Source: Pseudomonadota bacterium (GTDB lineage: Bacteria; Pseudomonadota; Gammaproteobacteria; Xanthomonadales; Xanthomonadaceae). From it: a stretch of DNA of 64,000 nucleotides. How positions within the stretch are numbered: the first letter of the stretch is position 1; every line of letters begins with the position of its first letter. The stretch covers positions 79,269 to 143,268 of the forward strand of contig JAEWGI010000063.1 in assembly GCA_023388355.1 (NCBI GenBank), read 5' to 3'. The translations under genes and the position numbers were made by a program. Below, one piece after another: positions 8,358 through 17,166 of this stretch. The notes beneath the pieces were generated by a model. It saw nothing but the letters and a program-made list of their open reading frames with translations. It was not told the DNA's origin and ran no database searches.

Positions 8358-8442
8358 CCTTCCCCCGCTCGCGGGGGAAGGAGTCGTGTCGGCACGCCTT
8401 CCCGCAGCCCTGCGCCAACCTTCCCCCGCGCGAGGGGGAAGG
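8358..8442. repeat. Two copies of a short GC-rich hairpin repeat
   Basis: Two 24-base hairpins of the form CCTTCCCCC-GCNCGN-GGGGGAAGG lie at 8358-8381 and 8419-8442, separated by 37 bases. They sit inside the non-coding stretch from 8290 to 8690, where I see no convincing gene on either strand. Such hairpins are frequent between genes in xanthomonads and may arise from mobile REP-like units. Confidence 0.7.
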
Positions 8443-8694
8443 GCAGGGCAGCAGCGCCTGGGGGGCGTCAGCTCCCCTGGACGCGCTGCGGCGGCGGGTC
8501 GGCCGTGGGCGGGTGCGGACAGCTTGCGCGGCGCTGCCGCGCGTCCACACGGACGCGCCCGGTGCGCTGCACCGTGCCGGACCGTGAAGCGGGCCGACCG
8601 GGCCGGGGAGCAATGCCGGAGCGACCCCGACCCGCAGGCGTGAATCCGATCCGTTGCCACGAGCAGTCATCCCGCGAATGGGGGAAGAACCAAT

Positions 8695-8729
8695 AAAAAG
8701 CCCCGCAGGCAGGGGGGGCCGGCGGGGCT
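8695..8729 (-). terminator. Rho-independent terminator of the sX13-like sRNA
   Basis: On the minus strand AGCCCCGC (from 8722-8729) pairs with GCGGGGCT (8699-8706) around a C-rich loop and is followed by a run of five T. It can also stop any transcription reading through from polA, whose stop lies about 220 bases upstream. Confidence 0.85.
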
Positions 8730-8816
8730 GGGGAACGGGACTCGGGGAGAAGTCTTGCGTTCCGGATCTGCTCCAGGGGATGGGAGGAGATCTGCGACAG
8801 ACCTTGCATCTGTCGC
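8695..8816 (-). ncRNA. sX13-like C-rich small RNA downstream of polA
   Basis: The stretch 8695-8816 folds on paper into a chain of stem-loops. The first is a perfect 8-bp stem (8794-8801 with 8809-8816). The second is closed by GATCT/AGATC with a C-rich loop (CTCCCATCCCC). The third is closed by GGAACG/CGTTCC with loop TCTCCCCG. Last comes a strong terminator. A TATAGT -10 lies just upstream (8819-8824). About 120 nt, C-rich loops and the position next to polA match what I recall of the Hfq-dependent Xanthomonas sRNA sX13, which pairs with G-rich mRNA leaders. Homology is inferred from architecture, not alignment. The exact 5' end is uncertain. Confidence 0.72.
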
Positions 8817-8949
8817 GAACTATATGACCACTTCGAACATTGAGAGTTCGTGAAGAAAACGGACACGTCCCGGAAGAATTCAGCCGGCGTTTACCTCGCA
8901 CGCGCGGCGCTGTGAGCGCTCACATCCGGCGACCTGAATGTCCCACGGA

Positions 8950-11727
8950 TCAGTGCGCCTCGTCCCAGTTCACGCCGCTGCCCGAATCGACCACCAGCGG
9001 AACACCCAGTTCCGCGGCTGCCGACATCCGCGCCGGCACCTGCTCGAGCAGGGTGTCGACGAAGCCGGCATCGACTTCGAACACCAGTTCGTCGTGCACC
9101 TGCAGGATCATCATCGCCTGGCCGCCCTGGCCGGCCAGCCAGGCGTCGATGTCGACCATCGCGCGCTTGATGATGTCGGCGGCGGTGCCCTGCATCGGCG
9201 CGTTGATCGCGGCGCGCTCGGCGCCGGCGCGCTGGCCCTGGGTGCCGCGCTGGATGTACTCCAGGTACAGGCGGCGGCCGAACACGGTCTCAACAAAGCC
9301 CTGGTCGCGCGCCTGCTGGCGGGTGCGCTCCATGTAGTCGCGCACGCCCGGGTAGCGCGAAAAATAGGTGGCGATGTAGTCCTGTGCCTCACCGCGGCCG
9401 ATGCCGAGGTTGCGCGCCAGGCCGAATGCGCTCATGCCGTACATCAGGCCGAAGTTGATCGCCTTGGCGGCGCGGCGCTCGCTGGCCGTGACCTCCTCCA
9501 GCGTCCTGCCGAACACCTCGGCCGCAGTGGCGCGGTGGATGTCGGCGCCGGCGGCGAACGCCCCGAGCAGGCCGGCGTCCTGCGACAGGTGGGCCATGAT
9601 CCGCAGCTCGATCTGCGAATAGTCGCAGGCGACCAGGAGGCGCCCCTCCGGCGCCACGAAAGCCCGGCGGATGCGGCGCCCGTCTTCGGTGCGGATCGGG
9701 ATGTTCTGCAGGTTCGGGTCGCTCGAGGCCAGGCGCCCGGTGGCCGCGCCCGCCTGGTGGTAGCTGGTGTGCACCCGGCCGGTGTCCGGATTGACCATCT
9801 CCGGCAGCTTCTCGGTGTAGGTGCTGCGCAGCTTGGCCAGGCCGCGGTATTCAAGGATCACCCGCGGCAGCTCGTGCTGGTCGGCGATCGCCTCCAGCGC
9901 CTCCTCGTTGGTGCTGGGCTGGCCCTTGGGCGTCTTCACCAGCGCCGGCAGGCCGAGTTCGTCGAACAGCAGCGCCTGCAGCTGCTTGGGCGAATCGAGG
10001 TTGAAAGTGCGCCCGGCCAGCGCGGTCGCGGTCTGCTGGGCGGCGAGCATGCGCCGCGACAGGTCGACGGTCTGCCGTCGCAGCTCGTCGGCGTCGAGCC
10101 TCACGCCGTTGGCCTCGATGCGCTCGAGCACCGGCACCAGCGGCATCTCGATCTCGCGATAGACGCGTTCGAGCGCAGGCTCGGCGGCCAGCCTCGCGCC
10201 AAGCACGCGGTGCAGGCGCAGGGTGATGTCGGCGTCCTCGGCGGCGTAGTTCGCCGCGTCGTCGATCGCCACCGACGAGAACGGGATCTGCTTCGCGCCC
10301 TTGCCGGCCACCGCCTCGTAGGGAACGGTCTCGTAGCCGAGCAGGCGCCTGGCCAGCGAGTCCATGTCGTGGCGCTGGCTCGAATCGAGCACGAAGCTTT
10401 CGAGCATGGTGTCGTCGGCATAGCCGCGCAGGAGCACGCCGTGGCGACGGAACACGTGCAGGTCGTACTTGCCGTGCTGGCCGAGCTTGCGCAGCGCGGG
10501 GTCTTCCAGCAGCGGCCGCAGCGCGTCAAGCGCCAGGGCGCGGTCGAGCTGGGCCGGGGCACCGGGGTAGTCGTGGCCCAGCGGCAGGTAGGCCGCGCTG
10601 CCCGGCTCGACCGAGAAGCTGATGCCGACAAGGTTGGCGCGCATCGGATCGAGCGAATCGGTTTCGGTATCGAGCGCGAAGCCGCCGGCCGCCGCCAGCC
10701 GCGCCAGCCATGCCTGCAGCTGTCCGGGGGCCAGGATCGTCTCGTACCTGCCCGGCGCGGCCAGGGCCGGATCGGGCGGCGGCTGGTCGGGCGTGGCCGG
10801 CGCGGAGATGCGGCCGCTGCCGCGCGCCCTGCCCGGCTCCTTCTCCGGCGCATCCACCGCACCGCCGCCCTCGAGCTCGCGCAGCGCCTGGTTGAAGCCG
10901 TAGCGCGCGTACAGCTCGCGCAGTTCGTCGACGTGGCGCTCGCGCAGGCGCAGGTCGGACGGCGCGTGGTCGAGCCCGACGTCGGTCCTGATCGTCGCCA
11001 GCTGGCGGCTCAGCGGCAGCTGCGGCAGGGCCTCGCGCAGGCTCTCGCCGATCTTGCCCTTCACCGCCGCCGCATTGGCGATCACGCCGTCGAGGCTGTC
11101 GTGTTCGGCCAGCCATTTGGCCGCGGTCTTGGGCCCGCACTTGGGCACGCCGGGAATGTTGTCCACGCTGTCGCCCATCAGCGCCAGCATGTCGACGATC
11201 TGGTCCGGGCGCACGCCGAACTTCGCCACCACCGCATCCACGCTGTCCAGGCGGCTGCCGGTCATGGTGTTGACCAGTTCCACCAGGCCCCGGCCGGGCG
11301 CGGGTTCGCGCACCAGCTGGGCGAAATCCTTGTCGCTGGTGGAAATGGTGACGTCGATCCCGTCGCCGGCGCCCTGCAGCGCCAGGGTGCCGATCACGTC
11401 GTCGGCCTCCACCCCCGGCACCCGCAGGATGGTGAAGCCCAGGGCCTCGACGATCCGGCACATCGGCTCGACCTGCGCGCGCAGATCGTCCGGCATCGGC
11501 GGCCGGTTGGCCTTGTACGCCGGATACATCTCCTCGCGGAAGGTCGGGCCGCTGGCGTCGACCACGAACGCGACGTAGTCCGGCGCCTCCTTGAGCGTGG
11601 CGCGCAGCATGTTCACCACCCCGAACAGCGCCCCGGTCGGCTCGCCGTCGGCATTGGTCAGCGGCGGCAGCGCGTGGAAGGCGCGGAACAGGTAGGAGGA
11701 TCCGTCGATCAGCACGAGTCTTGGCAT
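8950..11727 (-). CDS. polA: DNA polymerase I
   Basis: Repair and Okazaki-fragment-processing polymerase, 925 residues. Three domains are visible: an N-terminal 5'-3' exonuclease (LVLIDGSSYLFRAFHALP at the start), a 3'-5' exonuclease with intact carboxylates (FALDTETDSLD, later NYAAEDADITLRL), and the family A polymerase with motif A LLVACDYSQIELRI, the O-helix RRAAKAINFGLMYG and motif C QVHDELVFEV. All three activities therefore look intact. The start at 11727 gives the canonical N-terminus. It is divergent from the DUF2782 gene and followed by the sX13-like sRNA. Confidence 0.97.
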   Translation of the reverse strand: MPRLVLIDGSSYLFRAFHALPPLTNADGEPTGALFGVVNMLRATLKEAPDYVAFVVDASGPTFREEMYPAYKANRPPMPDDLRAQVEPMCRIVEALGFTILRVPGVEADDVIGTLALQGAGDGIDVTISTSDKDFAQLVREPAPGRGLVELVNTMTGSRLDSVDAVVAKFGVRPDQIVDMLALMGDSVDNIPGVPKCGPKTAAKWLAEHDSLDGVIANAAAVKGKIGESLREALPQLPLSRQLATIRTDVGLDHAPSDLRLRERHVDELRELYARYGFNQALRELEGGGAVDAPEKEPGRARGSGRISAPATPDQPPPDPALAAPGRYETILAPGQLQAWLARLAAAGGFALDTETDSLDPMRANLVGISFSVEPGSAAYLPLGHDYPGAPAQLDRALALDALRPLLEDPALRKLGQHGKYDLHVFRRHGVLLRGYADDTMLESFVLDSSQRHDMDSLARRLLGYETVPYEAVAGKGAKQIPFSSVAIDDAANYAAEDADITLRLHRVLGARLAAEPALERVYREIEMPLVPVLERIEANGVRLDADELRRQTVDLSRRMLAAQQTATALAGRTFNLDSPKQLQALLFDELGLPALVKTPKGQPSTNEEALEAIADQHELPRVILEYRGLAKLRSTYTEKLPEMVNPDTGRVHTSYHQAGAATGRLASSDPNLQNIPIRTEDGRRIRRAFVAPEGRLLVACDYSQIELRIMAHLSQDAGLLGAFAAGADIHRATAAEVFGRTLEEVTASERRAAKAINFGLMYGMSAFGLARNLGIGRGEAQDYIATYFSRYPGVRDYMERTRQQARDQGFVETVFGRRLYLEYIQRGTQGQRAGAERAAINAPMQGTAADIIKRAMVDIDAWLAGQGGQAMMILQVHDELVFEVDAGFVDTLLEQVPARMSAAAELGVPLVVDSGSGVNWDEAH

Positions 11728-11909
11728 GAACGCGATTCTACGCGCGCCGCGCCAGACGCCTCACGGCGACGAGCGCATGATGAAGGCGTCGCGCCCCCGG
11801 CAAACCACCACGCGCCCGCTTTCCCCCCAACCCCCAACCCTGAACCACCAACTGCCAACTGCCGGCCCCCGCCCCATAATGCCCCCAGCCCCCCCAAGGA
11901 GCCCCAACC

Positions 11910-12200
11910 ATGCCCACCCGCCCCCTCGCCCTCTCCGCCGCACTGCTGTTCGCGCTGGCCGCCTGCGCCACCACCGGCCCGGAAGCGGTCGAGATCCCGC
12001 CGGGCGCGGAGCAGAACGTGCGCACCGAAGCCAACGGCGACGTGATCACCGAATACCGGGTCGGCGGCCAGCTGCGCGTGGTCGAGGTCCGGCCGGCGCG
12101 CGGCCCGACCTACTTCCTCTACGTGCGCAACGGCCAGGTGATGTCCACGCGCCAGGGCGACAATCCGCCGCAGACCTATTTCAGGCTGTTCAGCTGGTGA
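11910..12200 (+). CDS. DUF2782 lipoprotein
   Basis: A 96-residue secreted protein with a lipoprotein signal (LFALAACATT; lipidated Cys near residue 20). A compact domain follows, with ITEYRVGGQLRVVEVRPARG and ending in PQTYFRLFSW, which matches DUF2782, a small family found beside polA in related genomes. Function is unknown. An AAGGAG ribosome site lies 7 bases before the ATG. The preceding 182-base gap to polA is C-rich and low-complexity, with no gene visible. Confidence 0.85.
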   Translation: MPTRPLALSAALLFALAACATTGPEAVEIPPGAEQNVRTEANGDVITEYRVGGQLRVVEVRPARGPTYFLYVRNGQVMSTRQGDNPPQTYFRLFSW

Positions 12201-12231
12201 GCCGGACGCCACGCGCATCAGGCATGCGCGG

Positions 12232-13266
12232 GTGACCCCTGCTCCGCTCAACGTGGCCCTGCTGGGCTACGGGCTCGCCGGTCGCGTCTTCCACGCCCCG
12301 CTGATCGTGCACACGCCGGGGCTACGGCTGCACTCGATCGTCTCCAGCGATGCGGCGAAGGTCGCGGCCGACTTCCCCGACGTCGCCGTCGTCGCCGATC
12401 CGGCGCGCGCCCTGGCCGACCCCACCGTCGACCTGGTGGTCGTGGCCACGCCCAACCTTACCCACGCGCCGCTGGCGATCGCGGCGCTGCGGGCCGGGCG
12501 CCACGTGCTGGTGGACAAGCCGCTGGCCACCGGCCTTGCCGAGGCGGAGCGGATGGTGGTCGCCGCGCGCGGGTCCGGACGCATCCTCAGCGTGTTCCAG
12601 AACCGGCGCCAGGATGCGGATTTCCTGACCCTGCGCGGCCTGGTCGAGGATGGCCGGCTGGGCGAGGTGGTGGAGCTGCATTCGCATTTCGACCGCTTCA
12701 GGCCCGCGGTGGCCGACCGCTGGCGCGAGCGCGCCGGGCCGGGCGCAGGGCTGTGGTTCGACCTCGGGCCGCACCTGGTCGACCAGGTCCTGCAGCTGTT
12801 CGGCATGCCGCTGGCGGTGCAGGCCGACATCGCCACGCAGCGGCCGGGGGCGGTGGTCGACGACTTCTTCCACGTCGTGCTGCGCTATCCGCGCCTGCGC
12901 GCGGTGCTGCACGCGGGCACGCTGGTGGCGGCCAACGGCCTGCGCTTCGCGGCGCACGGCACCGGCGGCAGCTATATCAAGCACGGGCTCGATCCGCAGG
13001 AGGCGGCGCTGCGCGCAGGCATCGCGCCCGGCGCACCGGGCTGGGGCCGGGACCCGCAGCCCGGCACCCTCACCGTGGCCGGTGCGGAGCCGCAGCCGCT
13101 GGCCGGCGCCGACGGCGACTACCGGGCCTGCTATGCGGCGATGCGCGACGCGATCCTCGGACTGGGGCCGGCCCCCGTGAGCCTGGAGCAGGCGCTGGCG
13201 GTGATGCGCGTGCTGGACGCGGGCGGCGAAAGCGCTGCCGGCAACCGCACCGTGGCGCTGGACTGA
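12232..13266 (+). CDS. Gfo/Idh/MocA-family NAD(P)-dependent oxidoreductase
   Basis: A 344-residue protein with an N-terminal Rossmann fold (VALLGYGLAGRVFHAPLI), the family DKPLA motif near residue 100 carrying the catalytic-type lysine, and a C-terminal alpha/beta domain with GPHLVDQ. Members oxidise sugars, inositols or related polyols with NAD(P). It most resembles the YdgJ/YvaA-like branch; the substrate cannot be told from sequence. The start is GTG at 12232, 31 bases after the DUF2782 stop. It ends 7 bases from the convergent stress-protein gene. Confidence 0.88.
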   Translation: MTPAPLNVALLGYGLAGRVFHAPLIVHTPGLRLHSIVSSDAAKVAADFPDVAVVADPARALADPTVDLVVVATPNLTHAPLAIAALRAGRHVLVDKPLATGLAEAERMVVAARGSGRILSVFQNRRQDADFLTLRGLVEDGRLGEVVELHSHFDRFRPAVADRWRERAGPGAGLWFDLGPHLVDQVLQLFGMPLAVQADIATQRPGAVVDDFFHVVLRYPRLRAVLHAGTLVAANGLRFAAHGTGGSYIKHGLDPQEAALRAGIAPGAPGWGRDPQPGTLTVAGAEPQPLAGADGDYRACYAAMRDAILGLGPAPVSLEQALAVMRVLDAGGESAAGNRTVALD

Positions 13267-13273
13267 GCCCGGC

Positions 13274-13723
13274 TCAGCGCACGACCAGCACCGGCAGGTG
13301 GCCGCGGCTGACCACGGACTGGGTCTGGCTGCCCAGCAGCAGCTTGCGCAGCCCGCGGTGGCCGTGCGAGGCCATCACGATCAGGTCGGCGCCGACATTG
13401 GTCGCGGTCTCCAGGATCGCCTCGTCCGCGAGCCGCTCCGGCACGTAGACCGTGTCCAGGGCGACGCCGGCGCGCCCGGCGCGCTCGCGTGCCGCGGCAA
13501 GGATCTGCTGGGCCTCGGCCTCCCTGCGCCGGCGCTGTTCCTCGCGCAGTTCGGCGCCCAGGGCCATTCCCGACGGCTCGGTCGCCATCATCGCCTGCCA
13601 GGGATCGGACGCCGTCACCAGGGTTGCCCGCGCGCCGAGGGCCGCGGCCAGCGCCAGCCCCGCGTCCAGGCCCTTGTCTGCCAGCGCCGAACCATCACTT
13701 GCGATCAGGATATGCGTGTACAT
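13274..13723 (-). CDS. Universal stress protein (UspA family)
   Basis: A 149-residue single-domain Usp. It opens MYTHILIASDGSALADKGLD, with the usual strand-Asp-Gly-Ser start, and carries a nucleotide-binding-type motif near the C-terminus (MASHGHRGLRKLLLGSQTQSV), so it is probably an ATP-binding member. The ATG at 13723 was chosen over an upstream in-frame ATG because GGAGG lies about 8 bases before it and the domain begins at once. Such proteins aid survival under stress by unclear means. Confidence 0.92.
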   Translation of the reverse strand: MYTHILIASDGSALADKGLDAGLALAAALGARATLVTASDPWQAMMATEPSGMALGAELREEQRRRREAEAQQILAAARERAGRAGVALDTVYVPERLADEAILETATNVGADLIVMASHGHRGLRKLLLGSQTQSVVSRGHLPVLVVR

Positions 13724-13810
13724 CGAAGCCTCCAGGTGGTGGGACCCGCCCATGGAACCACGCCGCGCCCGCGCCTGCACTGATCCGGCGCAAGCGCCGC
13801 GAACCAGGCC

Positions 13811-14716
13811 TCAGCCCGTCTTCACGCCGTGGCCGCCGAAAGCGTCGCGCATCGCCGCCAGCATGCGGTCGGCATAGGCGTTGCCCTCGCGCGAGCGCAG
13901 CCGCTCGATCAGCGACTGGGTGATCACCGGTGCGGCGACGTCGAGTTCAATCGCCTCGGCCACCGTCCAGCGCCCTTCGCCCGAATCGGGCACGTAGGGC
14001 GCGATGCCGTCGAGCCCGGGATTGGCGGCCAGCGCCTGTGCGGTGAGATCGAGCAGCCACGAACGCACCACGCTGCCGTGGCGCCACAGCTCGGCCAGGC
14101 CGGCGATGTCGGGCACCAGGTCGGCGCGGCGCTCGAGGATGGCGAAGCCCTCGGCATAGGCCTGCATCATTCCGTACTCGATGCCGTTGTGGATCATCTT
14201 GGCGTAGTGGCCGGCGCCGGACGGACCCACGTGCGCCCAGCCGCGATCGGCTGCCGGCGCCAGCGCGCGCAGCAGCGGCGCCAGCCGCGCCACCGCGCCG
14301 GCGTCGCCGCCGGCCATCAGGCAATAGCCTTCCTCCAGCCCCCAGACGCCACCGCTGGTACCGACGTCGACGTAGGCGATGCCGGCCTGCGAGAGCGCCT
14401 GCGCACGCCGCTGGCTGTCGCGATAGAACGAGTTGCCGCCGTCGATCACCGCGTCGCCCGGGGCCAGCAGCGGCTGCAGCTCGGCAATCGTGTCGTCCAC
14501 CGGCGCGCCGGCCGGAACCATGATCCAGACCGCGCGCGGCGCGTCGAGCGCGGCCACCAGCGCCGGCAGCGAATCCACCGCGTCGGGCCCGGCAGTCGCC
14601 AGCCGCGCGCGCGCCTCGGGCGAGCGGTCGAAGCCCACCACCGCGTGTCCACCGCGCTGCAGGCGCTGCGCCATGTTGGCGCCCATGCGCCCCAGTCCCA
14701 CCATGCCCAGCTGCAT
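13811..14716 (-). CDS. gnd: 6-phosphogluconate dehydrogenase (decarboxylating), short type
   Basis: Converts 6-phosphogluconate to ribulose-5-phosphate, CO2 and reduced NAD(P). At 301 residues it belongs to the short GndA-type, whose members often prefer NAD, rather than the 470-residue enzyme. It has the Rossmann motif GMVGLGRMGANMAQRL at the N-terminus, the substrate-site DGGNSFYRDS and the catalytic region GPSGAGHYAKMIHNGIEYG with its lysine. The ATG at 14716 starts directly at the Rossmann strand. The gap of about 190 bases to uvrD shows nothing further. Confidence 0.92.
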   Translation of the reverse strand: MQLGMVGLGRMGANMAQRLQRGGHAVVGFDRSPEARARLATAGPDAVDSLPALVAALDAPRAVWIMVPAGAPVDDTIAELQPLLAPGDAVIDGGNSFYRDSQRRAQALSQAGIAYVDVGTSGGVWGLEEGYCLMAGGDAGAVARLAPLLRALAPAADRGWAHVGPSGAGHYAKMIHNGIEYGMMQAYAEGFAILERRADLVPDIAGLAELWRHGSVVRSWLLDLTAQALAANPGLDGIAPYVPDSGEGRWTVAEAIELDVAAPVITQSLIERLRSREGNAYADRMLAAMRDAFGGHGVKTG

Positions 14717-14902
14717 GCCGCCTCCACTTGCGTATGCGGAAACCCTTCCGCTGCCGTCATGATGCCGCAACGGGCGTCCTGATCGCGTTGCTGCTGCATT
14801 CCAGGATGGCGCATGGCGCTTTCAGGCTACTGCAGCCGGCGGCCGCGTTCGCGGCGGCTGAGGCGACCGCCGCGGCTTCGGCCGGGATCGCCGATCAAAC
14901 GC

Positions 14903-17098
14903 CTACGCCGGCGTCAGGTTCGCGTAGGCAAGCACCAGCCACTTGCTGCCGGCCTCGTCGAAGTTCACCTGCACCCGCGCATGTGCGCCGGCACCCTCGA
15001 GGTCGGTGACCACGCCGCTGCCGAACTTCGCGTGCACCACGTTCTGGCCCAGGCTGAGCCCCGGCGACTGGTCGAGAGAAGCGTGCCCCCAGTCGCGGCG
15101 CGGCCGCGGCGCGAACGCCGGGCGCGAAACCTGCACCCGCGGGCGCACTTCGTTGAGCAGGGTCGACGGAATCTCGCGCAGGAAGCGCGAGGGCACGCCG
15201 TACATGTCCTGGCCGTGCAGGCGCCGCGACTCGGCGTAGCTGAGCACCAGCTTCTGGCGCGCGCGGGTGATGCCGACGTAGGCCAGCCGCCGCTCCTCCT
15301 CCAGCCGCCCGCTTTCCTCGATCGAGCGCGCGTTCGGGAACAGGCCTTCCTCCATCCCGGCCAGGAACACCAGCGGGAATTCCAGGCCCTTGGCGCTGTG
15401 CAGGGTCATCAGCTGCACGCCGTCCTCGTCGGCCTGGGCCTGGCCTTCGCCGGCCTCGAGCGCGGCATAGGCCAGGAAGGCCACCAGTTCGCTCAGCTGC
15501 GCGGCATCGTCCTCGTCTCCCTTGACGAAGCGCGAGGCCACCGAGACCAGCTCGTCGAGGTTGTCCACGCGCGAATCGGCCGCGCCCCTGGATTCGTTGG
15601 TGTAGTGCACGCGCAGGCCCGAGCGCAGCAGCACGTGGTCGATCTTGTCCTTGAGCGGCAGTTCGGCGACCTCGGCTTCGAGCGTGTCGATGAGCGCGTG
15701 GAAGCCGGCCAGCGCATTGCGCGCCCGCGCCTGCAGCGCGCCGCCCTGCTGCACCCGCAGCGAAGCCTCCCACAGCGACACCCCGGCGCCGCGCGCCTGC
15801 CTGCGCACCTCGTCCAGGGTGCGCCCGCCGATGCCGCGCGCCGGCGTGTTGACCGCGCGCTCGAAGGCCGCATCGTCGGCGCGGTTGGCCACCAGCCGCA
15901 GGTAGGCAAGGGTGTCCTTGACCTCGGCGCGCTCGAAGAAGCGCACGCCGCCATACACCCGGTAGGGCACCTGCTCGACCAGCAGCGTTTCCTCGAACGC
16001 GCGCGACTGGGCGTTGCTGCGGTACAGGATCGCGCAGTCGCCGTGGCTGCCGCCATCGCGCACCCACTGCGCGATGCGCTCGATGACGAAGCGCGCCTCG
16101 TCGATCTCGTTGTAGGCCGCGTACAGGTCGATCGGCTCGCCTTCGCCGCTGTCGGTCCACAGCTGCTTGCCGAGGCGCTCGGGGTTGTGCGCGATCACCG
16201 CGTTGGCCGCGCCCAGGATGTTCGCGCTGGAGCGGTAGTTCTGCTCCAGGCGGATGGTCTGCGCGCCGGGGAAGTCGCGCAGGAAGCGCTGCATGTTCTC
16301 GACCCTGGCGCCGCGCCAGCCGTAGATCGACTGGTCGTCGTCGCCGACCACGAACACCTGGCCGCGGCCTTCATCGGCACCGTTGCCGGCCAGCAGCCGC
16401 ACGAAGCCGTACTGGACCGCGTTGGTGTCCTGGAACTCGTCCACCAGCAGCTGGCCGAAGCGCTGCCGGTAGTGCGCCAGCAGCGCCGGCGTGTCGCGCA
16501 GCAGCTCGTGCGCGCGCAGCAGGATCTCGGCGAAGTCCACCAGCCCGGCACGATCGCAGCGCTCCTGGTAGAGCTGGTAGCAGCGCAGCATCACGTTCGA
16601 CCACTCGTCGCCGCCGGACTGGATGTGCTGCGGCCTGCGTCCCTCGTCCTTCTGCGCGTTGATCCACCACGCGATCTGCCGCGGCGGGAAGCGCGCCTCG
16701 TCGAATTCCAGCTGCTGGACCACGCGCTTGACCAGGCGCAGCTGGTCGTCCGAATCCAGGATCTGGAAGCCCTCGGGCAATGTCGCGTCCTGCCAGTGCA
16801 GGCGCAGCAAACGGTGGGCCAGGCCGTGGAAGGTGCCGATCCACATCCCGCGCGCACCGTGGCGCAGCTGCGCGTCGACGCGCTGGCGCATCTCGGCCGC
16901 GGCCTTGTTGGTGAAGGTGACGGCGAAGATGCCGTGCACGGGCACGCCCGCCACTTCATGCAGCCAGGCGATGCGGTGGGTCAGTACGCGGGTCTTGCCG
17001 CTGCCGGCGCCGGCCAGGACCAGGTAATGGCCGGGCGGCGCGGACACGGCCTCGCGCTGGGCCGGGTTCAGCCCGTCGAGCAGGTGGGAAACATCCAT
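14903..17098 (-). CDS. uvrD: DNA helicase II (UvrD, SF1A)
   Basis: ATP-driven 3'-5' helicase for nucleotide-excision and mismatch repair. The 731-residue protein carries the Walker A motif AGAGSGKTRV, TFTNKAAAEM (motif Ia), the DExx motif VDEFQDTN, GDDDQSIYGWRGA (motif III), EQNYRSS (IV), LMTLHSAKGLEFP (V) and VGITRARQKL (VI). It ends in a UvrD-type C-terminal segment (VVHAKFGSGVVTDLEG) that distinguishes UvrD/PcrA from Rep. It starts close to the antiporter gene, with a 68-base gap. Confidence 0.95.
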   Translation of the reverse strand: MDVSHLLDGLNPAQREAVSAPPGHYLVLAGAGSGKTRVLTHRIAWLHEVAGVPVHGIFAVTFTNKAAAEMRQRVDAQLRHGARGMWIGTFHGLAHRLLRLHWQDATLPEGFQILDSDDQLRLVKRVVQQLEFDEARFPPRQIAWWINAQKDEGRRPQHIQSGGDEWSNVMLRCYQLYQERCDRAGLVDFAEILLRAHELLRDTPALLAHYRQRFGQLLVDEFQDTNAVQYGFVRLLAGNGADEGRGQVFVVGDDDQSIYGWRGARVENMQRFLRDFPGAQTIRLEQNYRSSANILGAANAVIAHNPERLGKQLWTDSGEGEPIDLYAAYNEIDEARFVIERIAQWVRDGGSHGDCAILYRSNAQSRAFEETLLVEQVPYRVYGGVRFFERAEVKDTLAYLRLVANRADDAAFERAVNTPARGIGGRTLDEVRRQARGAGVSLWEASLRVQQGGALQARARNALAGFHALIDTLEAEVAELPLKDKIDHVLLRSGLRVHYTNESRGAADSRVDNLDELVSVASRFVKGDEDDAAQLSELVAFLAYAALEAGEGQAQADEDGVQLMTLHSAKGLEFPLVFLAGMEEGLFPNARSIEESGRLEEERRLAYVGITRARQKLVLSYAESRRLHGQDMYGVPSRFLREIPSTLLNEVRPRVQVSRPAFAPRPRRDWGHASLDQSPGLSLGQNVVHAKFGSGVVTDLEGAGAHARVQVNFDEAGSKWLVLAYANLTPA

Positions 17099-17166
17099 TC
17101 GCCCATTCTAGGCGACCGCTGTCGCAGCCCGGGACGCTTGCCGCAAAGCGCGCAGCAAGCGCTCGC

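Noticed and set aside
8468..8901. Possible small protein genes in the dinB-polA gap
   Set aside because: Frames are Arg/Pro-rich and cross the sRNA stem-loops and hairpin repeats; RNA structure explains the conserved-looking part better.
8938..12045. A very long open frame antisense to polA
   Set aside because: It mirrors polA codon structure, has Gln/Arg/His-rich composition and no domain resemblance; high-GC genomes produce such antisense frames.
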